The translations under genes were made by a program, and so were the position numbers. Under the pieces are notes generated by a model. The model searched no databases. It worked only from the letters and a program-made list of their open reading frames with translations, and was not told where the DNA came from. Shown here piece after piece: positions 33,065 through 45,708 of a stretch of DNA of 64,000 bases; position 1 is the stretch's first letter; every line of letters starts with the position of its first letter. Origin of the DNA: Ciona savignyi (taxonomy: Eukaryota; Chordata; Ascidiacea; Phlebobranchia; Cionidae); contig CH003275.1 of assembly GCA_000149265.1 (NCBI GenBank), positions 2,171,778 to 2,235,777 on the forward strand, written 5' to 3'.

Positions 33065-36000
33065 GGCATTTCTTCTGCGGGAATTATGGAATTGTTAGAA
33101 ACTCACGCGTAATCAACTTTTTACACTAGCTAAGAGGAAAGGTGAACAGTGTGTGTGCGCTCTTTTGTGATTCAAACTTTTAAATGCGAGAAATAGCAAA
33201 AGTAAAGCAGTCATGTATATATTTATAAAAGCAATTACGTTTCTCCAATCCACACGTTGCAATAGCTCCAGCAGTCAGAACGAGGACACCCAACTGCCAT
33301 ACCCCGTTAAAAGGCCGTAGATAATCCACCTTTATCTTTAAAATTCTACCAATCAGTTGAAAATATCCAACGCATTCGTTCTGTCTCCTGATATAAAAAA
33401 AAAACTTATTATCACAAAGTTCAGTTCTCTAAAGGACGAAAATGAACGCAATCTTCACAACACTGAAAGGAAAAGGGACAAAAACTAATGTTTCCGTCAA
33501 CTCCTAACCGTCATTTTAGTATTTTTTCCAATCTCTTTTTAGTTTTTACTCAAGTCCACCACTTTATCTGTCAAATATTTAGCAATGAAATCTGCCTGCG
33601 TCCTTATAGATATAATCTGTAACACCTCTAAATTCTAAACTTTTCACTTATACTTACTGTTTTTTTATTTTTCTACTCAAGTTTATTTACAAGTTGTTAA
33701 TCCTTTGTTCCTAAGAGGGATAAGTGGTTAACTGATGTTAATCATAGAAACCCCGCCACAAAGAACACATCTTGCTACGACTATTTTAACTCAATTTTCC
33801 ATGTGCTGTCAGAAACGTCATACGTAAATACAATGTTTATCTACATATACATGTCTTTAATTTCTTTCGCAATACAATATTGTACGCTCTCCATGACTAC
33901 ACCTAGGTCAAATCTCAATGTTGACATATACCTGGAAACTAATTTCCGATTTCATTGAATGTGTCGGTACACTACACGCAGTTTTCTCTTGCAGAAACTA
34001 AATACATGGTTTGTTGTATACTAAATTGGAAATCTGCAGTCCTCGGTTTATCCACACCATACTCATGGGTCATTTAATAATTCTTTAGAATAAACACCTG
34101 CTTGCTTTTACACTCTGTCACACAGTACTCTCGCCCTCGTTATAACAGCTATTGTTTTGTGATCGTCTATGCATTCTATGTTCCTTGCCTTCGGCGAAGT
34201 AGAAACTAACGACCCGTAGCAAACAGAACTGCGGTTTTAAAAAGCTGATTATTCCCGAGCTTTGAAACTAGGTTCAATCATACGCTGAGTACAACTACAT
34301 TGATATATACCGGTCGCGTTTCGGTATATATTGTTCAAAGGTCTAATAACAATAAACAGGTTAAATAACGATGAACTCTATACTTTGACCAGTCATTCTC
34401 AAGGGAAGACCATATCCGACATTTTAAAACGTTGAATATTGTCTACTATTTGTCCACATTAGTTACATATTAACGTGCTATAATGTAGAAGCCAAAATCC
34501 CAAGGCACCTCGACTACACGCTCCGGTGACTTCGTAAATTGCTAACTTCGTCTATCGGTAATACAAGTCAGTCGCACACCACCGAACAATAAGCGAATCA
34601 TGTCTTTGTAGCTGACAAATAATGTGATAAAGGCCGTAAAGAATCCCCAAGAGCAATTATTTACACTAAATAAACCAAGTATTATAACAAAGTATTTTGA
34701 CGTCATTAATCAAATTATTTTTTTCATTGGCCCTTTCCATTAGAAATTTCAATAATCGAATTAGATATCTCTACTGCCATAATACGGAATGTGAAAAGTC
34801 AACCTTTATTTCAACGGGTACACCTACTTTTTAATGACAATAAAACAAAAAAGTTTAAAATGTAAATCAAGATGCATGTATCCACATACTATACAGGTTG
34901 ATGACGTAAGTCCATGTTCTTTGATAACTTCCTCGGTTATTTGAATCTACCATTCATTTCACAGAAAACCCAAGGAAAATTCCCGACAGACCAAACGAGT
35001 TGAAAAGTAGCCCGTTTTTGGTATTTTTGCCGATGAGCTTTGATAGCCAATTTATCTGACCGGAAACCACCGTTCACATAGGATACAATATTTATGTTTA
35101 TCCCCGTGAATGGGAAAACCAAGGAGGTTAACACACTGGCAATCGTCAGATCACCTCACGCCCACCGTCGTGTATGATTCACACGTCCCTTCAATTTGGT
35201 AAAACCGATTAATCCGCTGGGTTCATGCAATGTCAGCTAAATGTCTTGCCAAGGACACAACCGACTAGTTAGCGACCAGTATTGAGGCTGCGACCTTTCG
35301 GCTGAAAGGCGCCGCACTAAACCACCAGACTAGCCGGTCCGAAATTAAGAAATAAAAGTGATTAATAGGTCTATGAAATGCAAAAATGACTGTGGTTCAA
35401 ATAATTCTATACACCCTTTATATATAATTTCTTTAAAAATATATTTGATACGTATCTCCCAACCCAAAACAACAATTCTTTGTTGATTGTTATAAAATAT
35501 CACGTACCTAATTAAACTGCATTAAATGTTGTTAAGGACGCATATGAGGTACATTAGAGTTTATTAGCTTTAAAGCATAGTATATTAAACCTGTTTAGTA
35601 TACTATGCTTTCGCTAACAAGAAATCACAGAAAACTAAAATGCGCCAATGACCATGATATTTTAAAACAATACTTAGTTTCATCACAGACTCTCTATATC
35701 GACCGTCCATGGTTTAATAAACTCTAATTTGTTAGGATTTTTATTTGCACACTACTAACTTTAAAATGTTAGCCAGTATTATTTTTATTATGCAACATGC
35801 ACCATAAAAAATGTATTTTTTTATATGTTTTAAAGTAAAAATGTTAAATTTGCTCCAATTTCTTTAATTTAGTCGAATATAGCTGGTATGGCACCCTCAA
35901 CTAATCAGTGATGTTTTTCTTGTATAACCTCGCTTAATCACAATGGGTTCATAAAAAAGCCCTTAAAAAAATTGTAGAAAAAATATCCCCGGTTAAGTGT

Positions 36001-36890
36001 AAATTAGTCATAATATAGTTACCATAACACATACAGTATGGTAATTGATATTATTTCCTAATATTTGTGCAATAATCTGTCGTCCTAAGAGTCTGATTCT
36101 TTGCGTCTTTGCCATGGCAGAAGCTCTCTGGCATCGAGTTTGATCTACATTCTGCTGGAATTTTTTTTTGTGAGATTTTTTGTGAGGACGATACCAGTAA
36201 GCAGAATTTGTTCCTTATCGGACTTCTTTCAATGGCAAACGAATCTCTTTTATTTTTTGTTGGCTGCAGATGGTGCTATAGAGTTTAAAAATAGCGTATT
36301 GGTATTCCAAAGAAGAAAATAAAGATAGGGGAGGGTGCTCGTCCATAATATAGTGCACAACGATTGATGTAATTTTATTCGGTAATACATTTTTTGCAAA
36401 ATAAACAACAGATAGTGACAGAAAGTTATTGGTTTGGTTAGAATGGCGTGTTAACATCATATTAGAATATTTTTTTAGTTCGATATCATGATTCTAGATC
36501 TTATATATAGTCCCTTTAACAAACACTCTCTAGTACTTTGATATTATAGTACTGGATCGGCAAATTATACCTGTTGTTTTACTCTTTTTTGGGGGGTCCA
36601 ACCCTTGCTTTAATAGATGGATGTTAGGCCTAATAAGCCTACTACGACCAAAGATGGTAAAATATCAAAATACTTTAATACAGTGTGCATGAAACCGCTG
36701 GATTATGGTTGGCCATCGATGTCAATTTACAATAAAGCTAAATATAATGAGACATTTAAAAAATAAATATTACAAGAATCTTGCAGCTTTATAACTACGG
36801 GTGGTCGCCACTTGGCTCATACCCTTAATTATTTATCAATTTACAAATGTGTACATATATGTAGCCTAATAATAATTAGGTTTATTATTA
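33065..36890. other. Gene-poor region upstream of the lectin-sulfotransferase
   Basis: This is probably the 5' flank and any 5' UTR intron of the - strand gene: an acceptor-like CCCGCAG sits 5 bases before the uORF ATG near 33069-33075. A full-length SINE lies at 35080-35341. I see no other coding signal. Confidence 0.5.
35080..35341 (-). mobile_element. tRNA-derived SINE
   Basis: Near full length but lacking the GGGTTACCGGAGC block. Intergenic. Confidence 0.88.
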
Positions 36891-36981
36891 CTAATTGGTA
36901 AAAACTAGTGCATATATTTCATGGAATGCTTTCTTTAACTTCTCCACTTGTTTCTTCCACTTCTCGGTGCTGAAAAAGCGG
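36891..36981 (-). CDS. Candidate 3'-terminal exon of an unrecognised gene
   Basis: On the - strand an acceptor (TTTTTTACAG) at 36982 precedes a 91-nt open frame that starts phase 2. It encodes a Lys/Glu-rich helix (FFSTEKWKKQVEKLKKAF) and ends TAG, followed at once by TAA and an overlapping AATAAA at about 36882-36887. The combination of acceptor, charged helix, stop and poly(A) signal looks like a terminal exon. I could not find its upstream exons between 37000 and 38600, and the family is unknown. It may be chance. Confidence 0.25.
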
Positions 36982-37284
36982 CTGTAAAAAATCAATTTTA
37001 TAGTTTATACTTTTTTCTTAAAGTCTGCAGTCTGACTCACAAAGGGGATAAATGGATTAAAATGGCGGATGTAATAGGTTAAATAATTTAAGTTAAATAA
37101 TTATTTTGAATAAAAGTACAGTTGTATAGCTACATTCTTATTGTAGTTATCTTCGGCCACATAGCACAGTTGGTTATTGTGACTTTGAGCTAGTATAGGC
37201 ACTTATCGGAAATGTCCCGAATCCATTAAATTAATGGGTTCAAATACATGACAGTCGGGACGTCTCTACATTAAAATATAATAG

Positions 37285-37555
37285 TACCGTTAACTTAGTC
37301 TGGAGGTTCAGTGCGACGCCTTTCAACCGAAGAGTTGCAGATTCAAAACTGGACGCTAGCTAGTCGGTTGTGTGCTTGGGCAAGGCTGCCAAGGCACTTA
37401 ACGGAATTGCGGATTAATGGGTTCTATTAAATTGAAGAAACGTGTCTATCATACACAACACACTGAAATAGCTCCGGTATCTAAACGGTGGGCGCAAGGA
37501 AACTGACGATTTCCCCGTTTTACCATTCACGGGGATAAAAATGAATATCCTATCC
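37285..37555 (+). mobile_element. tRNA-derived SINE
   Basis: Sense copy with head GTTAACTTAGTCTGGAGGTT and tail ATATCCTATCC. Intergenic. Confidence 0.88.
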
Positions 37556-37760
37556 AAACAGAGGTAGTAAGCAGTTAAGCTACAAAACTTCATGACTAAA
37601 AAAATAGGCCTACTTTAACAGCCGTAAGCAACATGTTATCAATCGTTAAACTTGTGCATACCAATGACACAACTAACGCTTTTTATTTTCGACACTTTTT
37701 ACACGTCTGAACTTCATTCTGATATTTACGTAAATCTCATTAAGAAAATTCTAAAAAAAT

Positions 37761-38076
37761 GCTGTGTGGTATCGAGTTTGGGCTTGGGCTCCTACTTTAC
37801 TCAAAGAGAACTATTTTCCGTTTTTATGGACGATATTCGATACCACAATCTATTCGGTATCGGCCTCGTTTTAATGACGACAAATCTTTTTATATTTTTT
37901 TTTCTAAAAGAGGATGGTATACATTTTAAAAAAGAGTATAGGTTTCTTAAAAAAAAAAAATTGTTGTCATTAAATAAGGCCGATACCGAACATATTGTGG
38001 TATCGGGTATCCTCCATAAAAAAGAAAAAAAGGTATCTTCGAATAGAGTAGGATCCCAAACTTGATGGCACACAGC
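37761..38076. mobile_element. Foldback element, 316 bp, almost entirely inverted repeat
   Basis: The two halves are imperfect reverse complements from GCTGTGTGGTATCGAGTTTGGG on the left to its counterpart ending CACAGC on the right, meeting in a T-rich then A-rich centre near 37905-37960. Shared internal blocks include TCGGTATCGGCC and its complement. No gene product. Confidence 0.85.
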
Positions 38077-38610
38077 TACTACCCCAATGTGATATCTTAA
38101 ATATTGTGAAGTCAGCCCATTTAACGTCTCATATCATATTATTGGAGTCAGCACTGTCAACATCTCATAATAGTGAAGTCAGCCAAATCATTATCACGTA
38201 TAGGTATAGTGAGGCTAGCCCTTTCAACATCACATAACAGTAAATTAAAATCAGTTCATTTACTGTTTATAATTCTTGTTTTTGTTCACAGTCACCCAGG
38301 TAAACCATTTAATCTTTTAGTGTGTTACCCTGCTTTGGCCGTTTTAGTGTGTTCCCCTGCTTTGTCTAGATGTCTTTTACCAAAATGTTGTCCAGTATTT
38401 TAACATTTTGATATAGACTCTGCCTTAAAAAAACAACTCTCATTTCAATGACTTATGTCTCTATTGTCTTGTATAAATTATGATTTTCATTACCACTTAT
38501 TTGTAAATCGGAATACTGGCTGATCTAATTTTGCATTTGTCAAGCAGGTATTCATTAGAACCGTTTAAAACGGAAACAAGCCTTAATAGAGCTGGGTACA
38601 ATAAAACAAA

Positions 38611-39775
38611 ATGATGGAACCAGAGAAATACGCTCATGAAGATGATTTCACGGCGGCTGATACTTCCATGATATCAAGCACCAGCCCATACCAACCTACA
38701 ACTGAACCTGTCAGTAATCGAAGGCTTGTGTTTGGGGGATTTATATTGCACCTGCAGTATGTGAAGTCATTATCAGGTAGCCTTTAAGCCTTTCTGTGAT
38801 CGACTATATTATACCCTAAAATACGGGTCAGAACCATTTTCTACCTTTAGGTCCATACTAATTTCTGCAAAATCAGGTGGTAAAATTTTCTACTTACAAT
38901 TCTTTTCCTTCACTATTTATGATGTGGGAATTGCAGATTTTAGAGCATTTTGATCAAATTATCTTGTTTATAATAAATAAAAATGGCAAATAGGCCTACA
39001 CAAACAGGGCAAATTTTTAAAATCATAACAAAGCCACACAATCACCAATTGGTAAAGGCACAGCAGCCCACATGCTTTTGCCTAGTGGGTGATTACCAAC
39101 CCGCGACATAGGGTAAAAAATTAATTTATTGCTGGTGATAACGAATATAAATTTAATACCAGCTTGCCATTGCGATTTAATTAAAAAAGTATGTTATGAT
39201 TATACAGTTTTGACATTTTGTCTCCATATTTTCTGCATGGTTTTGATTGTGTCAATGGGTAAGGCACTTACAAGACAAAAATATGATTTAAGCACCAATG
39301 CTCTAAGACATAAATGTTGTTTATTACAGGGATATTAAAAGCTGTTGAGATACTCTTTAGCATCATAGTTGCGGCTTGCGTGGGTAGCATTGTTCTTTGT
39401 GGAACCGCGTGTGGTGCGGCTCAGTTCATGCAGTTTGTATCTATCTCCTCCATCATAATGTGCACTATACTCTATGTCGTTTTCACCTTCGGGTTGCATA
39501 ACAAACTCGACATGATTCATTGGCCTCTTACAGAACTTTTCGATAGCGTTATATCTTGCATACTGTATATAATAAGCAGTTCAGTACTTGCTGCTAACAG
39601 CATATTCACTGTTTACCAATCTGCTACTGCTTTTGGTTTTCTATCTGCCATATTATTCGCTGCTAGCGTGTGGTTTGCTTACCAACAGTATAAAGTTGAC
39701 AGAGCTAAACGGCATCCTTCTATAGCTCACATTGAAAAATTGGACGAAAACCAGGAAAATCAGGAATTGGCTTGA
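38611..39775 (+). CDS. Four-TM MARVEL-domain protein (CMTM/plasmolipin type)
   Basis: Two exons, 38611-38776 and 39330-39775, join in phase 1 (donor CAG/GTAGCC, acceptor TTATTACAG). The product is about 203 residues. The N-terminus is cytosolic, acidic and Ser/Thr-rich. MARVEL-type membrane segments follow, around ILKAVEILFSIIVAA, FVSISSIIMCTILYVVF, SVISCILYIISSSVLAA and GFLSAILFAASVWFAY, and then a basic and acidic C-terminal tail (YKVDRAKRHPS). The family organises membrane microdomains and vesicle cargo. The four-helix spacing and short tail fit chemokine-like-factor MARVEL (CMTM) proteins best; plasmolipin/MAL are alternatives. Two adjacent ATGs (38611, 38614) are possible starts. Candidate poly(A) signals lie at 40183-40188 and 40429-40434. 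Confidence 0.8.
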
Positions 39776-40544
39776 TTATAATACTCATTCATAATGATGT
39801 TGTTTATTACATAAAAATGTTGCTTCTATATAATTTTTTGTCACTTTTGTTTATTATCTGTGATATTTCCTGTACTCAAAAACCTATTTAAACTTTCAAA
39901 TATTAAAACTACCAATATGTATATATAACTGCTGCACTTTTTGTATTTCTATCTTTTATTATTAATTCCACGTTTCAAAATGAAGTTTTCAACAAATGAA
40001 GTAATTATAAGGTGCAGTTAGCGTCAACAAGATATAGAATTTATTTTGTCTTACTGCTTTACAATTGTTTACAATTGTTGCCAGTCAAATGTAGACATGA
40101 ATAACACTTTAAACTGTCGAAAAGAATTAAATGAATAATATTTAAATGCGGGGTAACTCTTGAATTAATTTTTCCAGCTTGAAATAAAGGCCAATTGCAA
40201 ATGGCTATAATTCTTTTTAACCAGTACTGATATTTTTTGTTTCAATTTTAAAATGAAGCTTATATTTAGAATAGTTCATTCCATCAACTTGATTGTTGTA
40301 CTTTGTTATACATTGTCTTTCTTCTTTATAATGTGCATTGAAAGTTGTATCGTGCATAATCCGTACATTAATCTGCAATTGTAAATTTTAATTTGTTTTG
40401 TTTTCGACTTACCGTTGTTAAATTGCGGAATAAACGTAACGCAATATAAACGATATGTTTGCCGATCTAAATGGTTTAAATAACTTATGTGGGAGTGTTT
40501 CCGTGTGTAAATTTACTCGCGCCAAATTTGTTATATGATGTGTT

Positions 40545-40865
40545 TTCATAAAGAACGGGGTATATCATGAGCGAGGCGGGATTAACATAAGCGTGACGGG
40601 GTATATCATGAGCGGGACAGATTAGACATATTATATCACGAGCGCGAGGGGTATATCATAAGCGGTACGAAATATTTTAATAACTAACATGAGTGGCACG
40701 GGTTATATCGTTAGCCAGGCGTGATGTATTTATAACATTAGCGGAACGGGGTAGATCATTAGCGGGACAGGCTCTATAACGAGCGGGACGGGTTATAATA
40801 TCATTAGCCAGGCGGGTTATATCATAAGCGGTACGGGGTATATTATGAGCGGGACGAAGTTGTAA
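40545..40865. repeat. Degenerate tandem repeat, core GGGTATATCATGAGCGGGAC
   Basis: About a dozen imperfect units of roughly 25-28 bp carry the core TATATCATGAGCGGGACGGG with frequent single-base changes (ATCATTAGC, AACGAGCG, ATCATAAGCGG). It is more GC-rich than its surroundings. The degeneracy suggests an old minisatellite. Confidence 0.8.
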
Positions 40866-41458
40866 TATTGCTTATCTATCTGTTTTTTGGTCATATGAAA
40901 TAAAGAAAACAGTTTACGATATGAAAAAGAACTGTTCTGTGAAAAGAAAAATAATTTGTCGCTTGTGGCACTTTTTTGATTTTTTGTCCACTTTAGTTAT
41001 ACAGGTTGCACTGAAAAAGGGTACCAGTTTTCTTTTTTGCCTTTCCATGAGGATGATCGCAGTGGACAGGTGTAGCCTATTTCCGAAATAATGTACCAAG
41101 AGCAATAGTGCATTTCCATGTTTTTCGTGTTTCATTTACTAAATACATGTTTTTGAAATGTATCTAACGTTTCTCGATTTCCCCCGAAAGAATCCTTGAT
41201 ATGATAATATCGCCTCCGGATACCTAAATCATCCATTTCCTTTTTTTGTTTACTTTAATAAACGAATCTATTTTGATTCCGATTACAATCAAATCTCTCT
41301 TGGTATAAGAACTTTCTTTATATAGATAAGCTTTCTCAGTATTTAAACGTGGTATTGGCTTATTATCTATAGTAATTTGACACCTGCTGTGTCACGATCC
41401 AAGGAGTTGTTCTCTAGCTTTATAATAAAAACTTCAATTTAAAACTTGAACTTGTTAG

Positions 41459-41520
41459 AAAGGGAAACCCTATGGGGTTAAACACACGAACAATCCTCAG
41501 CTCACCTCGCCCCCGTTATT
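41459..41520 (-). mobile_element. SINE fragment
   Basis: Tail-proximal 60 bp only (GGGGTTAAACACACG, then CAATCCTCAGCTCACCTCGC). Confidence 0.75.
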
Positions 41521-42750
41521 TTCAGCACAGCATACTTAGTTTTTTTTTTATAAAATGTAAATAAATATTTTTGTTGCATGTTAGCAGTGTAGATTTAGTA
41601 ATGTCGAATGTCGATTACAGCTATAACGAAGTAAATTGCAGCAGTGTTTCATGCATCTTATCCATTAATACCAAAGTTTAGTTAAATAAAGTTTAATCAT
41701 AACTTGTTGGTCTTCTTTTCGACAGTTATTTCCAAAATTGTCCAAATCAGTATGATTGTGTTGTGTTAACCATGTCGTACCTGTCTTTTTTGTACCGCTC
41801 ATATACACTATAAAAGCATAGCTTAATTAAAGCATAGTAACCGGTCATGCTCATGATATAACTTGTCCTGATCATGAAAATAAATATTTTTTTGCCAAGA
41901 ATACTCTTCTACCCCTCTTCCTGCTGTTTATTAGTGCTACAGTATAAAGGTTTACTAATTAAAGCAATATAGAGTAAAAACGGAATATTTTGTTAAGCAC
42001 ATACTGTTACCGAAATTAAATATTTACATCATTTAAAAACAAAATGACTTTATTATTTCTTGTATATAAGGTCATAAATAAACTTGTTTCGTAGCCGAAA
42101 ACTTACAATTATAGGTGTTTTTTTCCTGAAACAAAAAAATAGTTTACTAAATGTTGCTGGTATATTTTAACCTCAATTATAAAAATCAATAAAAGCTGAT
42201 TTAAATCAAGTACATATACTAAAATTGGCAACGAACTGAAGAACGAAAATAAGTGAAAATTAAAACATTTTTTTTTAATATTAAATTTTAATTAAAGACC
42301 GCCCTACAACTACCTTTTTAATATGGACGATTTATTAAAACCGATAAAATGTGCAACGTATGCCAATAGAGTAGACTACTGGAAAACAATGGCAACGAAA
42401 TAAGTATTGGACAATTGACAGTACCAGAAAAATGTCGATGATTTAACGAACACGTGTCATTTATTGTTCCATACCGCCATTTTCCATTTCCACTATCGTC
42501 ATCAGGTTTCTGCAACGTCATCATATTTCTGTGTCATTGTCCGCGCCTTCCTAACAATTTTTATTGTCTCGGTCAAGTCGCAAAATACGCATCAAAAGTC
42601 ATGACGGTACGGAACGCTTCAAAAGTCAATATAATAAAGGTTAATCATTAATTTAGCATTCGCTACAACCTTGCGAATGATACTTATGGCTGTACATACG
42701 TAGGTTACACATTTTAAGACTTATTGGAAATATAGAAACAAGAAGAAATA

Positions 42751-44768
42751 ATGAAGGTCATCTATGCCGGTTATTTTAAAACTGGAACTAAAACCATGAC
42801 AGAAGTGTTCCGTGAGTTTGGGTACAATACATACGATTGGGCTTGAAAACTCTTGGTACCTGGGAAAAGAATGGCGCAAACTAATAAAGTATGGAGGAAC
42901 AGCTGAGGACTTTAGCGAGGATGTACGAAGGCGTTGATGCAGTCGTCGATAGGTCCCTGTTATCTCTTTTGGGAGGAAATCCTAAAAGCCTTTCCCGATG
43001 CTAAAGTAGGTTCTATATTTACAACATTTCTTCAAATATGACACGATTTAAAATTGTACTGCGTATACAGATTGTGATTTCTATTCGCGATGAGGATTCT
43101 TGGTACCGAAGCGCCATAAATCAACTGACGTCGCTTGAATCTGATCCTTTGTATGTACTGATGCAAGTTTTGTCGTATTCTGGATGGCAATATTTTTTCC
43201 ACGAAGAGTCTGCTGGTATGTAGCATGCGATTACACATGACGTTTAAATACATCCTATACAGGACTACTTAGTGTGACTATAGCACGATATTTGTGACGA
43301 AAATTTTCTTTTAATAATATTAATAATTCTTATTATAGCGCAAGTAATTATATCATCACGTCGCCGGTGGCCTTGGTCCAAATATGACAGAAACGAGCTG
43401 GTAATGAAACGTTTATATAGAACCCACAACGCAAACATCCTTCTTGTAAGTATGCACCATAGGGGAAGAGTGGGTAAAATGGGCCCTTTAGTTGCAAATC
43501 GGATTTTTTACTGATATAAAGCCCGCTGGACTTAAGTTTTTCATGTGGTGTCACCTAATACCGAAGTCTTCACACCTAACATGTTAACTTTCTAATAATT
43601 TTTTTTAAATATATTTTATCAACAAAGAAAAATATTTCGTTAGTGGCCCATTTTAGACAAGGGTGTAGTCTAAAATGGGCCCCGGCCCGTTTTCGATATT
43701 AACATTTCGCTAGATAGCAGTATCAATATTCGCTTCCCATATAAACAATGTTATTACTTTTCTTTTTATGATGTAGTTTGTTTTTTTTAATTTAACACTT
43801 TGGATTACAGCAATTACTTTTTATTTAATACCCAGTTACTAGTATACTAATGCAATAACACCTTGCTACTTTAGTGGAAGCATAACTATCAATTCATGTT
43901 ATTAATAGCATTTAGAAAACCCGTTTAGTTTATTGTGATACACATAATATGACTGTTAGTGCTAAGTCTAGCCCTTTAGTACTGTTAATGCTAAGTCTAG
44001 CCCCGTTAGTTACCAAATGAACACAGGGGGCCCATATTAGACAGGTGCCAACATACGACTTAAAATCTCTATAAAAATTCTTTAAAAAAGAAGTTTTATT
44101 ACTACCAGTAAAAGTAGGTCTAGGCTATATAGGTTTATTTAACTACAGTAAAAGTTATTTTAGTATTTGATCTTTTCTATTATATATTAGCAGAAAACAA
44201 AAAAATGCAAATTTAGATTCAGACCTTCTTCAAACCGAAAATAACTACAGAAAACATTGAGTTTGGTGATTTCACGCTCAAACTTCGGTTTGGAGATTCC
44301 ATAGTTTGATATACTGACACTGGTTCTGGCAGCAATTTTTTTTCTTCAAAATATATTGAAAATTGGAGGGGGCCCATTTTACCCACGTGGCCCATTTTAC
44401 CCACTTTTCCCCTACATTATGTTTGCGCTGATAACGCTGTTATAATACAACATTGACTATATTCACAACAGAATGCACCAAAGGACAGGCTGCTTGTGTA
44501 CAACTTTAAAGACGGATGGGCTCCACTGTGCAAATTTCTCGGCGAGGAGATTCCTGATAAACCGTTTCCTCACGCAAATGTGCGTGCTTCCATTATAAAG
44601 AAATACATGGAAAGTCATCCTATCATGATTAGGATGATGAGAGAAATGAAGTTTTCCGCAGGAGTGTTGGCTTTGCTTGGGGCCTACGGCGGGTATAAAA
44701 TTTACGAAAACCCAAGTTTCCTAAAAGGTTGGATAAGTTCAGCAACATCGTTTTTCAAAATTCAGTAG
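42751..44768 (+). pseudogene. Sulfotransfer_4-type P-loop sulfotransferase, copy 1 (frame-disrupted)
   Basis: Four exons at 42751-43005, 43071-43215, 43339-43445 and 44472-44768 match intact copy 3 in order, boundaries and length, except that exon 1 is 255 rather than 252 nt. The difference is three separate single-base insertions (near 42841, 42914 and 42954). The first causes an early TGA; the frame is restored after the third. Later exons are clean: IVISIRDEDSWYRSAI (3'-phosphate-binding-like), RRWPWSKYDRNELV, and VYNFKDGWAPLCKFLG with a hydrophobic C-terminal segment (GVLALLGAYGGYKIY). The family transfers sulfate using a P-loop-like motif (here GYFKTGTKT); substrate unknown. Either it is a young pseudogene or exon 1 holds assembly errors. 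Confidence 0.85.
43460..44414. mobile_element. 951-bp TA-flanked terminal-inverted-repeat element in intron 3 of sulfotransferase copy 1
   Basis: The ends are GGGGAAGAGTGGGTAAAATG at 43462 and its near-complement CATTTTACCCACTTTTCCCC ending 44412, both abutting TA. The same intron of copy 2 has the uninterrupted site CACCATACATTATG, so insertion at a TA dinucleotide (Tc1/mariner-like duplication) is directly visible. No transposase is recognised inside; it is non-autonomous. Confidence 0.9.
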
Positions 44769-45708
44769 TTGTTTAACTTATTGTCGCTGTGGTTTACCAT
44801 TTATAATTTAAGGTAAGCAGACGTCAGTGACATTTTGTAAAGTATGAGCCACTCTTGCCAATTGTCCGCGTGTTAATTGTCCACAAAGTCCATTCAAATA
44901 GGCTTTGTAACTGGATTACAAATGCTTCACCTCTAAGTATAATTTGCCAACGTTGTGCTTTAAACGAAAACATGATAACTTGTTTTAAGTGCTTAAAATT
45001 AATAAACCATTGCCAATAAAACTATTTACCTTAAAGAAATTGTACTTTATTGTATTTGTAACAATGGGTGTTGTATTCTGTTTACGTCGATGATTGGGTT
45101 TTATTTTAAAATGTTGATTATTACGTCATAACGAACTTGTCTAATTTAGAACGTTTAACTGAAATTCTTGTGATTAAACGAGATACACTTACTTTAATAA
45201 GGTATTTCTGTGTCAGGATTTTGAGTAACAGTCGTTTTTGTGAGTACAGTTTGCAGTAGAGAGATAGGGAGAATAATTGGTTAATTGCCTTCTATAAGAA
45301 GTACTTATTGTAAATATTGTTCATTGATGTAAAATAGAGTGAGGTATTCTTTTCCCGTTTAATTAATCATAGTGAGGTTGTAACTTCCCGATTTGGTGCT
45401 GAGAAAGTTGGAGTATGCTTAGACGGCTTATCTTATATTTAGAGTTTGAAATAACGCGTAATTATCCAAAAGTTCATGAATTTATATTAAAAAACGGTAC
45501 ATGATTGTTGGCGCAAACGAAAGTCTTGTAAATGACGGCTTTCCTAGGAAAAATATATGTACAATTTAATTATCATAAAATTAGCCAGTTTAAGAATGAA
45601 ACAATATAAACGAATTGGTGACTGTTTAGAAGCCAAAACACGTTATAACTTCTTACTTAAAACTTACTAACTAAAATTATCAATAGACCGGTTAACTCAC
45701 GAAAATGA
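44769..45708. other. 3' flank of sulfotransferase copy 1
   Basis: The first 120 bp resemble the 3' flank of copy 3 (shared AGACGTCAGTGACATTTT-like block and CCACTCTTG), so it is probably 3' UTR. AATAAA occurs near 45000. The rest is AT-rich with nothing recognised. Confidence 0.5.

Larger units (their letters stand above)
36982..38610. other. Repeat-bearing intergenic region
   Basis: Holds a SINE (37285-37555), a 316-bp foldback element (37761-38076) and a degenerate tandem repeat of about 45-50 bp around a GTGAAGTCAGCC core (38085-38245). The 137-residue + strand open frame at 37652-38065 is made by the foldback arms and is not a gene. Confidence 0.6.
39776..42750. other. Intergenic region with a degenerate satellite
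   Basis: Apart from the probable 3' UTR of the MARVEL gene there is a degenerate repeat (40545-40865) and a SINE fragment (41459-41520). No coding exon is recognised; the short open frames at 40914-41135 and 42318-42651 show no conserved motif. Confidence 0.55.

Noticed and set aside
37652-38065. 137-residue + strand open frame and 90-residue - strand frame
   Set aside because: Both are produced by the arms of a foldback element; no conserved motif.
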